A stretch of 62,314 nucleotides of DNA, from positions 1 through 62,314 of the forward strand of contig CAYRZQ010000023.1 of the NCBI GenBank assembly GCA_964428835.1. The letters are read 5' to 3'. Below are positions 9,032 through 16,769 of the stretch, in pieces (position 1 is the first letter of the stretch; each line of letters opens with the position of its first letter). Both the position numbers and the translations under genes were made by a program. The stretch comes from JAIXWP01 sp964428835 (GTDB taxonomy: Bacteria; Bacteroidota; Bacteroidia; Flavobacteriales_D; Sanyastnellaceae). Under the pieces are notes generated by a model, which was not told the DNA's origin, did no database searches, and saw nothing but the letters and a program-made list of their open reading frames with translations.

Positions 9032-10813
9032 TTAGAAGGCGTAAGTGGCCCCCATCATGGCTAAGAAACGTTGTACATCATAACCACTCCAGCGCTGATA
9101 CCTGAGCGCCAAGGTATTGTTGAACTGAACCCATGCAGAAAGGCGCTTATTGTACTTATACTCCACATTGATATTAGCATCCGTGAAGCCATCTAACTTG
9201 AAATGATACGAGCCATCCGATTGAGCCTCAACACCTTCGACAGGAACCAATGATTTGGCCCAACGAGAACCGATGTAGAATATATCTAGTCCAACGGTAA
9301 ACTTGTCACGTAGTTTATACTGTCCGCTGGCAGTAAACTTCAAATTTGGTTGGTGCCAAGCGTGTACCTCATTGCCCAAGGTGTAGTTAAACCAATCGCC
9401 TCGAATATTAGCCTTCCATTTTTCACCACTATATATAGCCATCTCACCATGGATATTCAAAGCGCGGAGATTGTCGTAAATAATTGTAAAACGGTTTCCT
9501 ACACTGCGATAAAGTATGTTCGTGCTATCGCTTAAATAGAGACTATCATTCACAAAGTATGCGAAGTTCTCCCAGGAGTTATAATTCACGCCAGCACTAA
9601 AAGAAACTGTCTTTGACACGGCGCCACCAATTCCACCATACAACTCCAGTTTGTTGTTGCGGTTTCTCAAATCCGGAAATGTCTGAATAAATGGATTTTC
9701 TCGATACAGCCCCAAATACGTGGTAGGTTCAACGCTTCCGCGAACACCTGCATAAGGTACAATTAGTCCTTTAAACATGCTATAACTTAATTCTGCCAGT
9801 GGATACAAGTGTGCTGGTGTATCTCCACGTCCCTCAAAATACAAACCCGCACCAACTTTAGCTCGCAGATCTTTCCAAATTGTCTGAACAGTAGGAATAA
9901 TTCGTATCACAGCATTATCCCAAGACCTGGCCTTTATGTCTTCCTCATCCATTATTGGTACGCCAAATCGGCCAATATTTGGACCTATAAATGAAAACGT
10001 ATTGTAGTTAATCCCAACCTCTCCAGATATGAGCTCAGTATTGATTAATTGACTGGCTGTTGCCACCCAATCAAAATTGGTTTCACTACCGTCAAACAGA
10101 TCCTTTGTATTTCGAACAGCTAAATCAAACTTGTAGTTTAGCTCAGAACTATCTCTCTCAAACGTCGCATAACTCAACCTTCCACCGAATGTATTGAGAC
10201 GTTGTCGTAAGCTATCCATAAAAAGGTCTTCACTTGTGAATTGGCGATTATCAAAGCCATACCAATGGCTAACATTTCGTTCCCAATTCACATTACCCTC
10301 GAGTATATGTTTATTCAAAAATCTTCTACCCCATATCTCGAGTCGATTGTCACTAAAACGGTCGGGAATACTGTCTCCATCACCAAGAGAAAGCCCTGAG
10401 CTTCTCAGTAGTTTATAATGAATTCCGTAGGTACCTTTCTTAGAGCGCCCGTCCATAAAATAAAAGTCAACAGGAACGGTCTCGAATGTACCAAAACCAG
10501 CCCTGATATATCCTCTATAAAGCCTCGGTAATTTTTCCTCCACATTGATCTTAGCTGCCAATATCGGCTTTGGCTCTATTGTCACTGTTTTGCGTGTGGG
10601 CAAAGTAGAATAACGAATAGTGGTCATGTCAATAACCTGTTCCTTTATTAATGGAACAGTGCTCAACTTATTCGCATCCCTCAGAAACAAGCGACGCTCA
10701 CCTTCAAATTGTGACTCCATGTTGATCACACTGTCTCTTGTTTGTGCAATCAAAGCTACACTCACGAATAGGAAACTGAGTGCAATAAAATATTTTATCG
10801 TATTCTTCTTCAT
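9032..10813 (-). CDS. Outer-membrane beta-barrel protein (porin/TonB-receptor barrel-like, no plug)
   Basis: A 593-residue protein with signal peptide (ends LIAQ, about residue 24), a short proline/threonine-rich periplasmic stretch, then alternating amphipathic strands rich in aromatic residues to a C-terminal strand ending FLAMMGATYAF, the usual terminal Phe of outer-membrane barrels. No plug domain or clear TonB box was seen, so 'TonB-dependent receptor' is not supported. Its start lies 3 bp after the stop of the large TPR gene (10817-13924), indicating tight co-transcription and a likely shared envelope task, perhaps TPR-assisted assembly or peptidoglycan/secretion-related function. Specific role unknown. 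A terminator follows at 8914-8943. Confidence 0.75.
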   Translation of the reverse strand: MKKNTIKYFIALSFLFVSVALIAQTRDSVINMESQFEGERRLFLRDANKLSTVPLIKEQVIDMTTIRYSTLPTRKTVTIEPKPILAAKINVEEKLPRLYRGYIRAGFGTFETVPVDFYFMDGRSKKGTYGIHYKLLRSSGLSLGDGDSIPDRFSDNRLEIWGRRFLNKHILEGNVNWERNVSHWYGFDNRQFTSEDLFMDSLRQRLNTFGGRLSYATFERDSSELNYKFDLAVRNTKDLFDGSETNFDWVATASQLINTELISGEVGINYNTFSFIGPNIGRFGVPIMDEEDIKARSWDNAVIRIIPTVQTIWKDLRAKVGAGLYFEGRGDTPAHLYPLAELSYSMFKGLIVPYAGVRGSVEPTTYLGLYRENPFIQTFPDLRNRNNKLELYGGIGGAVSKTVSFSAGVNYNSWENFAYFVNDSLYLSDSTNILYRSVGNRFTIIYDNLRALNIHGEMAIYSGEKWKANIRGDWFNYTLGNEVHAWHQPNLKFTASGQYKLRDKFTVGLDIFYIGSRWAKSLVPVEGVEAQSDGSYHFKLDGFTDANINVEYKYNKRLSAWVQFNNTLALRYQRWSGYDVQRFLAMMGATYAF

Positions 10814-10816
10814 TTC

Positions 10817-13800
10817 TTATTCGTTGTTTGGTACTAAGTCTATTTCTATCTCGCTACTTCTATTGCTACCTCCGCTATTTCCACTTTCTATTTGGTCTAA
10901 TTGAGTAAGCTTAGCTTGAGCTTCATCTTTAACCCATTGTTCTTCTACCTTTTCTACTACACCATTTAGAAGTGCTCGGGCCTGGAAATACTCTTTCTTG
11001 CCGATGTAAACGTCTGCCAGCAACAAAATAGCCTTGTACTTCCATTCGGTAAACGAGGAGTATTTTTCGATATGTTCTCCAATCTCCGTTTCAGCCTTCG
11101 CAAAGTTGCCAGCGCGATAGTGCATAAACGCAATATGATATTTCGATTCGGCAGCGTTCACTCCACCGCGCTTTATCACTTCCTTAAAGTCCGCTGTTGC
11201 GCCAGCGTCGTCCATTTCTTCCATTCGAATGCGGCCGCGCCACAAATGGGCGGTGAATCGAATATCATCAGGTGTACTCGGATTTACTAATACTTTATCT
11301 GCATATTGCTTTGCTTCTGACTTTCTATTTAAAAAATAATAGCAACGCATTAGACCGATTTGAGCCTCGAGTACATTGATTTTTATAACAGCCATTGTTT
11401 CCAAGTCAGCGTAATGATCGGCTGCTACATCATAATTTTTTCTGTTGAAGTTAATCGTAGCCGCCACCTTTAAACTCTCTTCAGTATAGTCACTATAAGG
11501 TTGAGAAATCACAAAATTGTATGAGTTGAGCGCTGCGTCTTGATTGCCTTTTTCAAAATAGCAGGTAGCCAAAAGATAATTAGCTTCGACACCGAATAAT
11601 GCAGGCTGGAATTGTCTTAGATAATTACCTAATTTTTCAATTGCCAAATCACAATTGCCATCATAAGCTGCGTCGGAGGCTTTCTTGTAAACATCAGACT
11701 CGATATCTTCGGCTTTAATATTTACAATTCGCAGATTTCTAATTTGCTCCTGAAACTCGGTGTCTTCTATCAAGGTACTTCTTACAGCTGCTACAGCATC
11801 AACCAAGATTGGATCATTCGGAAACTGCGTATAGAGCGTATTCCACGTCTCTTTAACTTTTGCCACATTGTTCTTTTTCACATAATAACTACACATATCG
11901 GCTAACGCCTTTTTGTAATAGGCCGATGTGGAATGATTTTGTAAAATGTCATTGTAGTAAGTAGCTGCTTCGTCGAGCCTATTTTGAGCCAAATATGTCT
12001 TTGCTAATTCATATTTTCCATCTACTTTGAATTTTGAATCAGGAATTTCCGCCAACATATTTTTAATTACCCAAGCCTTCTTGTCTGGCTGACCATCGAA
12101 GCCGTAACACATGGCTTTTTGAAACATCGCATAATCCTTGTTGCCTTCGTTATTGTCACTCACCTTATCATAATACTGAATGGCTTGCTGATAACTCTTG
12201 TTTACATAAAAGCAATCTCCAATTCTCAAATAAGCATCAAATAATTTTCGTCTCTCTTTTACACCATTTCCATCAGCAAACTTTCTAAAGCCCGTATTTG
12301 CGTTCGCATATAGACCTTTCATTGTTTCAAAGTTTGACTCTTCGTTGCCAAGCTTAAAATAGGAATATCCAATTCCATAATTCGCTAATCCATAGTATTC
12401 ACTTTGAATAGCACCTTGGTCATTTAAAAAAGCATTATAGCGTTTGATGGCTTCGCTATAATCTCTTTTTCTATATGAAATCTCTGCCTTCCAAAACTTT
12501 GCCTCCGAAGTGAGCAAAGGATTCATTGGGTAGGTATTTACTTTATCAAAGAATGAAGAAGATCGATCGAAGTCCTCAGCCTGAAAAAGCTCTACTCCTC
12601 TATTATAAGCTACAATCTGATACGCCTCTTTTACGCGGTTGTCTTTATTCTGAATTTTGTCCAATGATGCCAGGGCGCGCTCGTAATTGCGTGTCTTCAT
12701 ATAAACATTAAGCAAAAACTCATAGGCTTCGTCGCGTCTAGGACTATTTGGGTATTTATTGAGATAATCTTCAAATGCTGTGATCGCCTCATGGAAGGGA
12801 TTATATGACAACTCAAAAGCCAGCTTGGAGTAATTGAATAAGGCGTCTTCTTGAATATCTCTATTGAACTCCATAGAAGCAGCTTCGCTAAAAGTATTTC
12901 TCGCAAACTCCTTATTGTTGAGCTTCAAATAGCAATCGGCCATATTGTAAGTAGCCAGTTGATATAGTTCATCGCGCTCCCCATCGCAACCACCGAATGC
13001 CTTTATCGCATTCTCATAATCTTGAGTACGATAGTAGGTATAGCCCAACTGATAATAATCTTCTCTTGTAATTTCTGATTTTTCTACACCATTGTGAAAT
13101 TGTAGCAGATAAGGGAGTGCCTCTGCATATTTCTCTTTGATGAAGTAAGCATCACCAATGAGTCTCGCTATTTCCGGAACGCGCTTCGTCGATTTTTCAG
13201 TCGCAGATTGAAGAACAGAAGGAGCGTAAGCAAGCAGCTCATCATATTTTTTCTGCTTGTAATAAATTTGAGAAATGTAATAGGGAACGATAGGACTAAA
13301 GTTGGGGTCAGATTCTAATTGTTTAAATCCAACCAAAGCCGTCTCATAGTCTTTTTGATCGTATGCTATATGCGAATAATAGTAAAGCGCTGGCTGTTTG
13401 TATTGCGATTCGACTTGTTTGACCTCCAAAAAGTCTTGTCTTGCACTTTTCAAATCACCCTCTTCGAATAAAGAATGACCTCTCTTATAAAAAAACTCAA
13501 TCTTCTCATCATTCGAGAGCATATCTTGATCTACTTCCTGAAACCATTCCAATGCCTTTTTGTAGCTTTTCCTTTGGTAATTAAAAGTGGCTAGCTCAAA
13601 ATAAACATGATGTTTCCACGGAGAATCCGGGTGCTCTCGCACAAAGCGAATCAACTGATATTCGGCATCGGGCTGCAACAAGTAAAGTGCGCAAATACCC
13701 TTATAATATTCTGCATTAATGCGCAGAGCATTTTTTGGATCTTGTTCTAGACCTATATACTCCTCAAACTTTTTCATTGAGGCACTGTACTTTTCATGGT

Positions 13801-13924
13801 CGTACAGATGGATGGCCTCCTTATAAACAGCGGTCTTATCAAACAAAGCGATAGGTTCCTGCGCTTGCGCCTGAAGCGTAAGGAGGATGCTGATTATACT
13901 AACTACTAATATTCTTGCTTTCAT
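10817..13924 (-). CDS. Large periplasmic tetratricopeptide-repeat protein
   Basis: A 1035-residue secreted protein: signal peptide 1-21 (ends LQAQAQ), then nearly continuous TPR-type helix pairs (for example YEKAI/YYDKV, FFDKVNTYPMNPLL, AATYYNDILQNHSTSAYYKKAL) to about residue 1010, and a short acidic tail. TPR solenoids bind other proteins; similar long TPR proteins in Bacteroidota are located in the periplasm and often sit beside outer-membrane barrel genes. Here the barrel gene follows 3 bp downstream on the same strand. I do not recognise an assigned function. The start ATG lies about 90 bp after the stop of the yciO-like gene, so the promoter could be local or shared with that operon. 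Confidence 0.8.
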   Translation of the reverse strand: MKARILVVSIISILLTLQAQAQEPIALFDKTAVYKEAIHLYDHEKYSASMKKFEEYIGLEQDPKNALRINAEYYKGICALYLLQPDAEYQLIRFVREHPDSPWKHHVYFELATFNYQRKSYKKALEWFQEVDQDMLSNDEKIEFFYKRGHSLFEEGDLKSARQDFLEVKQVESQYKQPALYYYSHIAYDQKDYETALVGFKQLESDPNFSPIVPYYISQIYYKQKKYDELLAYAPSVLQSATEKSTKRVPEIARLIGDAYFIKEKYAEALPYLLQFHNGVEKSEITREDYYQLGYTYYRTQDYENAIKAFGGCDGERDELYQLATYNMADCYLKLNNKEFARNTFSEAASMEFNRDIQEDALFNYSKLAFELSYNPFHEAITAFEDYLNKYPNSPRRDEAYEFLLNVYMKTRNYERALASLDKIQNKDNRVKEAYQIVAYNRGVELFQAEDFDRSSSFFDKVNTYPMNPLLTSEAKFWKAEISYRKRDYSEAIKRYNAFLNDQGAIQSEYYGLANYGIGYSYFKLGNEESNFETMKGLYANANTGFRKFADGNGVKERRKLFDAYLRIGDCFYVNKSYQQAIQYYDKVSDNNEGNKDYAMFQKAMCYGFDGQPDKKAWVIKNMLAEIPDSKFKVDGKYELAKTYLAQNRLDEAATYYNDILQNHSTSAYYKKALADMCSYYVKKNNVAKVKETWNTLYTQFPNDPILVDAVAAVRSTLIEDTEFQEQIRNLRIVNIKAEDIESDVYKKASDAAYDGNCDLAIEKLGNYLRQFQPALFGVEANYLLATCYFEKGNQDAALNSYNFVISQPYSDYTEESLKVAATINFNRKNYDVAADHYADLETMAVIKINVLEAQIGLMRCYYFLNRKSEAKQYADKVLVNPSTPDDIRFTAHLWRGRIRMEEMDDAGATADFKEVIKRGGVNAAESKYHIAFMHYRAGNFAKAETEIGEHIEKYSSFTEWKYKAILLLADVYIGKKEYFQARALLNGVVEKVEEQWVKDEAQAKLTQLDQIESGNSGGSNRSSEIEIDLVPNNE

Positions 13925-14014
13925 TCTCGGACAGAATTTACCGAGAACAAAGAAAAATGACGTCGAATATTGTTAAACAACGCTTTGTGAAACTTGCGAA
14001 CGTTGAATTGTTTA

Positions 14015-14644
14015 TCACGCAATGAGCGCGCGGGCCTCGGCTGCGCCTTTACCTTCTCGAATAATCTCGATTCCGCCTTTTGTGCAATCGATGATGGTTG
14101 AGGCCAAAAAACCACAAGGGCCGCCATCAATTACCATATCTACGCGATCTCCCCATTTTTCGTCGATACGCTCGGCATCAGTGCTGTACTCGAGCAACTC
14201 ATCTTCGTCATGAATTGAGGTCGAAATCAATGGCTCACCCAAGGCCTCCACCAATCTTGTGGCTATGGGATGATTTGGAACGCGAATTCCAATTGACTTC
14301 CTATTACTTTCAAAAATTCTCGGAATATTCCGGTTTCCCTCCAAGATAAACGTGTATGGCCCAGGAAGAAGCGTCTTCATTAATTTGAAAACGGGATTGG
14401 AAACGGGCATGCTATAATCTGTCATATGAGACAGATCAGAACAGACGATTGAAAACTTTGCCTTTTCGACCTTAATATTTTTAAGCTTTGCCACACGCTC
14501 CAAACCTTTGTTTGAACTCAGGGCACAACCAAGGGTGTACACCGTATCGGTGGGGTAAATCACTACCCCACCGCTTCGGAGAATTTTTACCGCTTGATCT
14601 ATCTTGCGGTCGTCAATATTATCTGGAAAAAGCTCAACGCGCAT
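14015..14644 (-). CDS. YciO-type Sua5/YrdC/YwlC family protein
   Basis: A 209-residue protein of the YrdC superfamily. Landmarks: GGVVIYPTDTVYTLGC near the N-terminus, LPGPYTFIL, IGIRVPNHPIA, GEPLISTSI, and DGGPCGFLASTIIDCT. In overall pattern it resembles E. coli YciO more than TsaC/Sua5: the RNA/ATP-binding KxRP...PL motif of true L-threonylcarbamoyladenylate synthases is replaced by KNIKVEKAKFSIVC. Automated annotation would call it an L-threonylcarbamoyladenylate synthase acting in tRNA t6A synthesis; the YciO-like motif makes that less certain. It starts 2 bp after the transaldolase stop, so the two share a transcript. Confidence 0.85.
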   Translation of the reverse strand: MRVELFPDNIDDRKIDQAVKILRSGGVVIYPTDTVYTLGCALSSNKGLERVAKLKNIKVEKAKFSIVCSDLSHMTDYSMPVSNPVFKLMKTLLPGPYTFILEGNRNIPRIFESNRKSIGIRVPNHPIATRLVEALGEPLISTSIHDEDELLEYSTDAERIDEKWGDRVDMVIDGGPCGFLASTIIDCTKGGIEIIREGKGAAEARALIA

Positions 14645-14646
14645 GC

Positions 14647-15315
14647 TTACTTTGCAGCTTCTGCTGCTTTTTTATGGTCTGCTAAAAACTGTGCGAGCCC
14701 TGCATCTGTCAATGGATGCTTGAGAAGCGCCATAATAGCACTTAATGGGCCTGTCATCACATCCGCACCAATCTCAGCGCACTTTATAATATGCATTGGA
14801 TGACGAACAGAGGCAGCTAAGATTTCAGTATCGTATCCGTAATTGTCATAAATCAAGCGTATTTGCTCAATCAACTCCAAACCGTCCACAGAAATATCGT
14901 CCAAGCGACCGATGAAAGGTGATACATAAGATGCACCCGCTTTGGCAGCCAACAGAGCTTGGCCCGCTGAAAACACAAGGGTGCAATTGGTGCGAATGCC
15001 TTTGTCAGAAAAGTATTTCAAAGCTTTAACACCATCCTTGATCATTGGTATTTTAACCACGATATTCTCGTGCAGTGCAGCCAGTTCCTCTCCTTCCTTT
15101 ACCATTCCTTCAAAATCTGTAGAGATAACTTCAGCAGAAACATCTCCCTCGCCCACAATGTTGCAAATATCTATATAGTGCTGGTTTACCTTAGCTTTTC
15201 CGCTAATACCTTCTTTCGCCATCAAACTAGGGTTAGTGGTAACTCCGTCTAAAACTCCCAGAGCGTGGGCTTCCTTTATTTGTTCGAGATTTGCTGTGTC
15301 GATAAAGAATTTCAT
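14647..15315 (-). CDS. Transaldolase / fructose-6-phosphate aldolase family (TalC/Fsa type)
   Basis: A 222-residue single-domain TIM barrel from ATG 15315 (MKFFIDTANLEQIKEA). An upstream in-frame extension to 15360 lacks family similarity and overlaps the promoter, so it was rejected. Landmarks: DGVTTNPSL, Schiff-base Lys88 in IVVKIPM, TNCTLVFSAGQALLAAKAGA, SPFIGRLDDI, and AASVRHPMHI. The length matches the short TalC/Fsa subfamily rather than the 320-residue classical enzymes. Expected to transfer dihydroxyacetone units in the non-oxidative pentose phosphate pathway, or to act as an aldolase; sequence alone does not decide. First gene of a two-gene operon with the yciO-like gene. Confidence 0.9.
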   Translation of the reverse strand: MKFFIDTANLEQIKEAHALGVLDGVTTNPSLMAKEGISGKAKVNQHYIDICNIVGEGDVSAEVISTDFEGMVKEGEELAALHENIVVKIPMIKDGVKALKYFSDKGIRTNCTLVFSAGQALLAAKAGASYVSPFIGRLDDISVDGLELIEQIRLIYDNYGYDTEILAASVRHPMHIIKCAEIGADVMTGPLSAIMALLKHPLTDAGLAQFLADHKKAAEAAK

Positions 15316-15328
15316 GGTCTTTTTTTTA

Positions 15329-15360
15329 CAAAAATACCCCCGCTTTTTTGCTGTACACAA
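15329..15360 (-). promoter_or_regulatory. Promoter of the transaldolase/yciO operon
   Basis: On the minus strand: TTG at 15360-15358, a 21-bp spacer, then TATTTTTG (15336-15329), an exact TAnnTTTG -7 element, 13 bp before ATG 15315. Both elements and spacing fit the Bacteroidota consensus. Confidence 0.65.
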
Positions 15361-15454
15361 AATAAATTATCCCTCTTTTTACACAAGTCACATATTCCTG
15401 AATAAAGTCGAATAGAATAACTGTTAACATTCAAAAGCGGCCTAATAAAAACCT

Positions 15455-15462
15455 TAATTTCG
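15455..15462 (+). promoter_or_regulatory. -7-like element TAATTTCG directly before the holin-like gene
   Basis: One mismatch to TAnnTTTG; only four bases separate it from ATG 15467, which would give a transcript with almost no leader. Confidence 0.35.
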
Positions 15463-15466
15463 CCTC

Positions 15467-15856
15467 ATGAACGAAAAAACCCATAGAGCAATTCTTCAAA
15501 TGATGGTGACCGCCCTTGCCCTAATTATTGGGGATTGGTGGATTGATGGTGTGTCATTCAGCGCGCCGTGGATCGCCCTCGTGACAGCAGTTATACTGGC
15601 AATTCTCAATGTTTTCTTAAAACCAATTTTGGTGCTTCTCACTATTCCTGCTACTATTCTAACCTTCGGAATTTTTCTTTTGGTAATCAACGCTTGCATT
15701 ATTCTAATAGCAAGCGAACTTATTCCCAATAATCACTTTATGGTAAGTGGCTTCTGGCCCGCTTTCTGGCTTTCACTTATAATCAGCATCGCAAACTCGC
15801 TCTTTGGAGCACGCGTAAAAGTGATAAGGCCAGGACAAGGAGACGATGAACTGTAG
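15467..15856 (+). CDS. Phage-holin family 4-like small membrane protein (PF04020 type)
   Basis: A 129-residue protein with about four transmembrane helices and the family patterns DGVSF, ILAILNVFLKPILVLLTIPATILTFGIFLLVINA and NSLFGA. The family is called phage holin by homology but is widespread in bacterial chromosomes away from phage genes; no phage genes are seen here, so a lysis role is unlikely. Function in host bacteria is unknown. Its stop lies 2 bp from the stop of the convergent lipoprotein gene. Confidence 0.82.
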   Translation: MNEKTHRAILQMMVTALALIIGDWWIDGVSFSAPWIALVTAVILAILNVFLKPILVLLTIPATILTFGIFLLVINACIILIASELIPNNHFMVSGFWPAFWLSLIISIANSLFGARVKVIRPGQGDDEL

Positions 15857-15858
15857 AT

Positions 15859-16752
15859 TTACTCTACAATCGGAATCAACCCACGAAGACCCATATCTAC
15901 TACTTGTTCAATAGCTGGTTCAAAGACTCCATTCGCATTGGAATCTATCCATTCAAAACTCTGATTGGTAGAAAGTGATAGCGTCACTACAATATCTTCC
16001 GTTTCATTTCCTGTTATGACCAATGGCTGTCCAAAGCTTCCTGTCACCACGCAAGAACCCGCAGGAATAGGACTTGTAGAGGCCAATGGATTAGGCACAG
16101 TAGTAGCACCTTGGGGACTTTGTCCTTGGAAGGTCTGGGTTGAAAAGGGTGTAATCACCTCCATTCCCCAATAACCTTGTAGTTTGTCATCATTCACATT
16201 GATACTTTGGGTATTCACGAGGTATGAACCAATGTAAGTATTGTATCCTACAAAACTTGCCAGTCGCCCGGTCAAGTTCCAATCTTCGAAACGAAAGTCG
16301 ATGTCATAGTTTTGATAAGCCAAGGAAACGCGCATCCATTCATAAGTATCTGGTGCAACTTGTGACAATGGAATTTCAATAAAAACCTCATTCTCCCCCA
16401 CCACGATTGCTTGACTAAAATCAATAGCCATAGCTCCACCTTGACTGGTCTCAGGAGCAGTATATAAAATTTCACCGCCACCCAAAGGAACCAACGGTCC
16501 GTTTGTCATTTCAATGTAATGCGCACTGATTTTATGAAAATCCGGCGATTGCGCTGCATGTCCTGCTGGAACTGTTGATGGATTGCCCAGATTATTGAGG
16601 CGAACTTGATTTTCGTCGAAACGAAATTTAAAAATCAACTTAGGTCCTACTTCTGGAGTGGGCGTAGGAGTTGTGGGCGAACTATCTTCATCATCCTTGG
16701 CGCAACCTAACGCCAACACAAGAAGAGATAAAATAAAAAACTTCTTAATCAT
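15859..16752 (-). CDS. Putative lipoprotein of unknown function
   Basis: A 297-residue protein with a lipoprotein signal (LLVLALGC, lipidated Cys17) followed by an acidic stretch and a short threonine/proline linker, then a beta-rich domain beginning LIFKFRFDENQVRLNNLG. The pattern (Ca-binding-like DENQ, several aromatic strands, C-terminal acidic VFEPAIEQV) resembles conserved Bacteroidota envelope lipoproteins, possibly the MbnP-like group, but I cannot assign it. It starts 17 bp after the stop of the helicase gene on the same strand, so the two may be co-transcribed. Confidence 0.7.
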   Translation of the reverse strand: MIKKFFILSLLVLALGCAKDDEDSSPTTPTPTPEVGPKLIFKFRFDENQVRLNNLGNPSTVPAGHAAQSPDFHKISAHYIEMTNGPLVPLGGGEILYTAPETSQGGAMAIDFSQAIVVGENEVFIEIPLSQVAPDTYEWMRVSLAYQNYDIDFRFEDWNLTGRLASFVGYNTYIGSYLVNTQSINVNDDKLQGYWGMEVITPFSTQTFQGQSPQGATTVPNPLASTSPIPAGSCVVTGSFGQPLVITGNETEDIVVTLSLSTNQSFEWIDSNANGVFEPAIEQVVDMGLRGLIPIVE

Positions 16753-16769
16753 GACTCAAATATAATAAA

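Noticed and set aside
9032..10813. TonB-dependent receptor
   Set aside because: No plug domain and no clear TonB box; only the barrel is visible.
13921..14130. Small minus-strand open frame after the yciO-like gene
   Set aside because: It overlaps the end of that gene in another frame and shows low-complexity sequence only.
15467..15856. Holin-like gene as a sign of a prophage
   Set aside because: No capsid, tail, integrase or lysis genes in the neighbourhood; the family is common on chromosomes outside phages.
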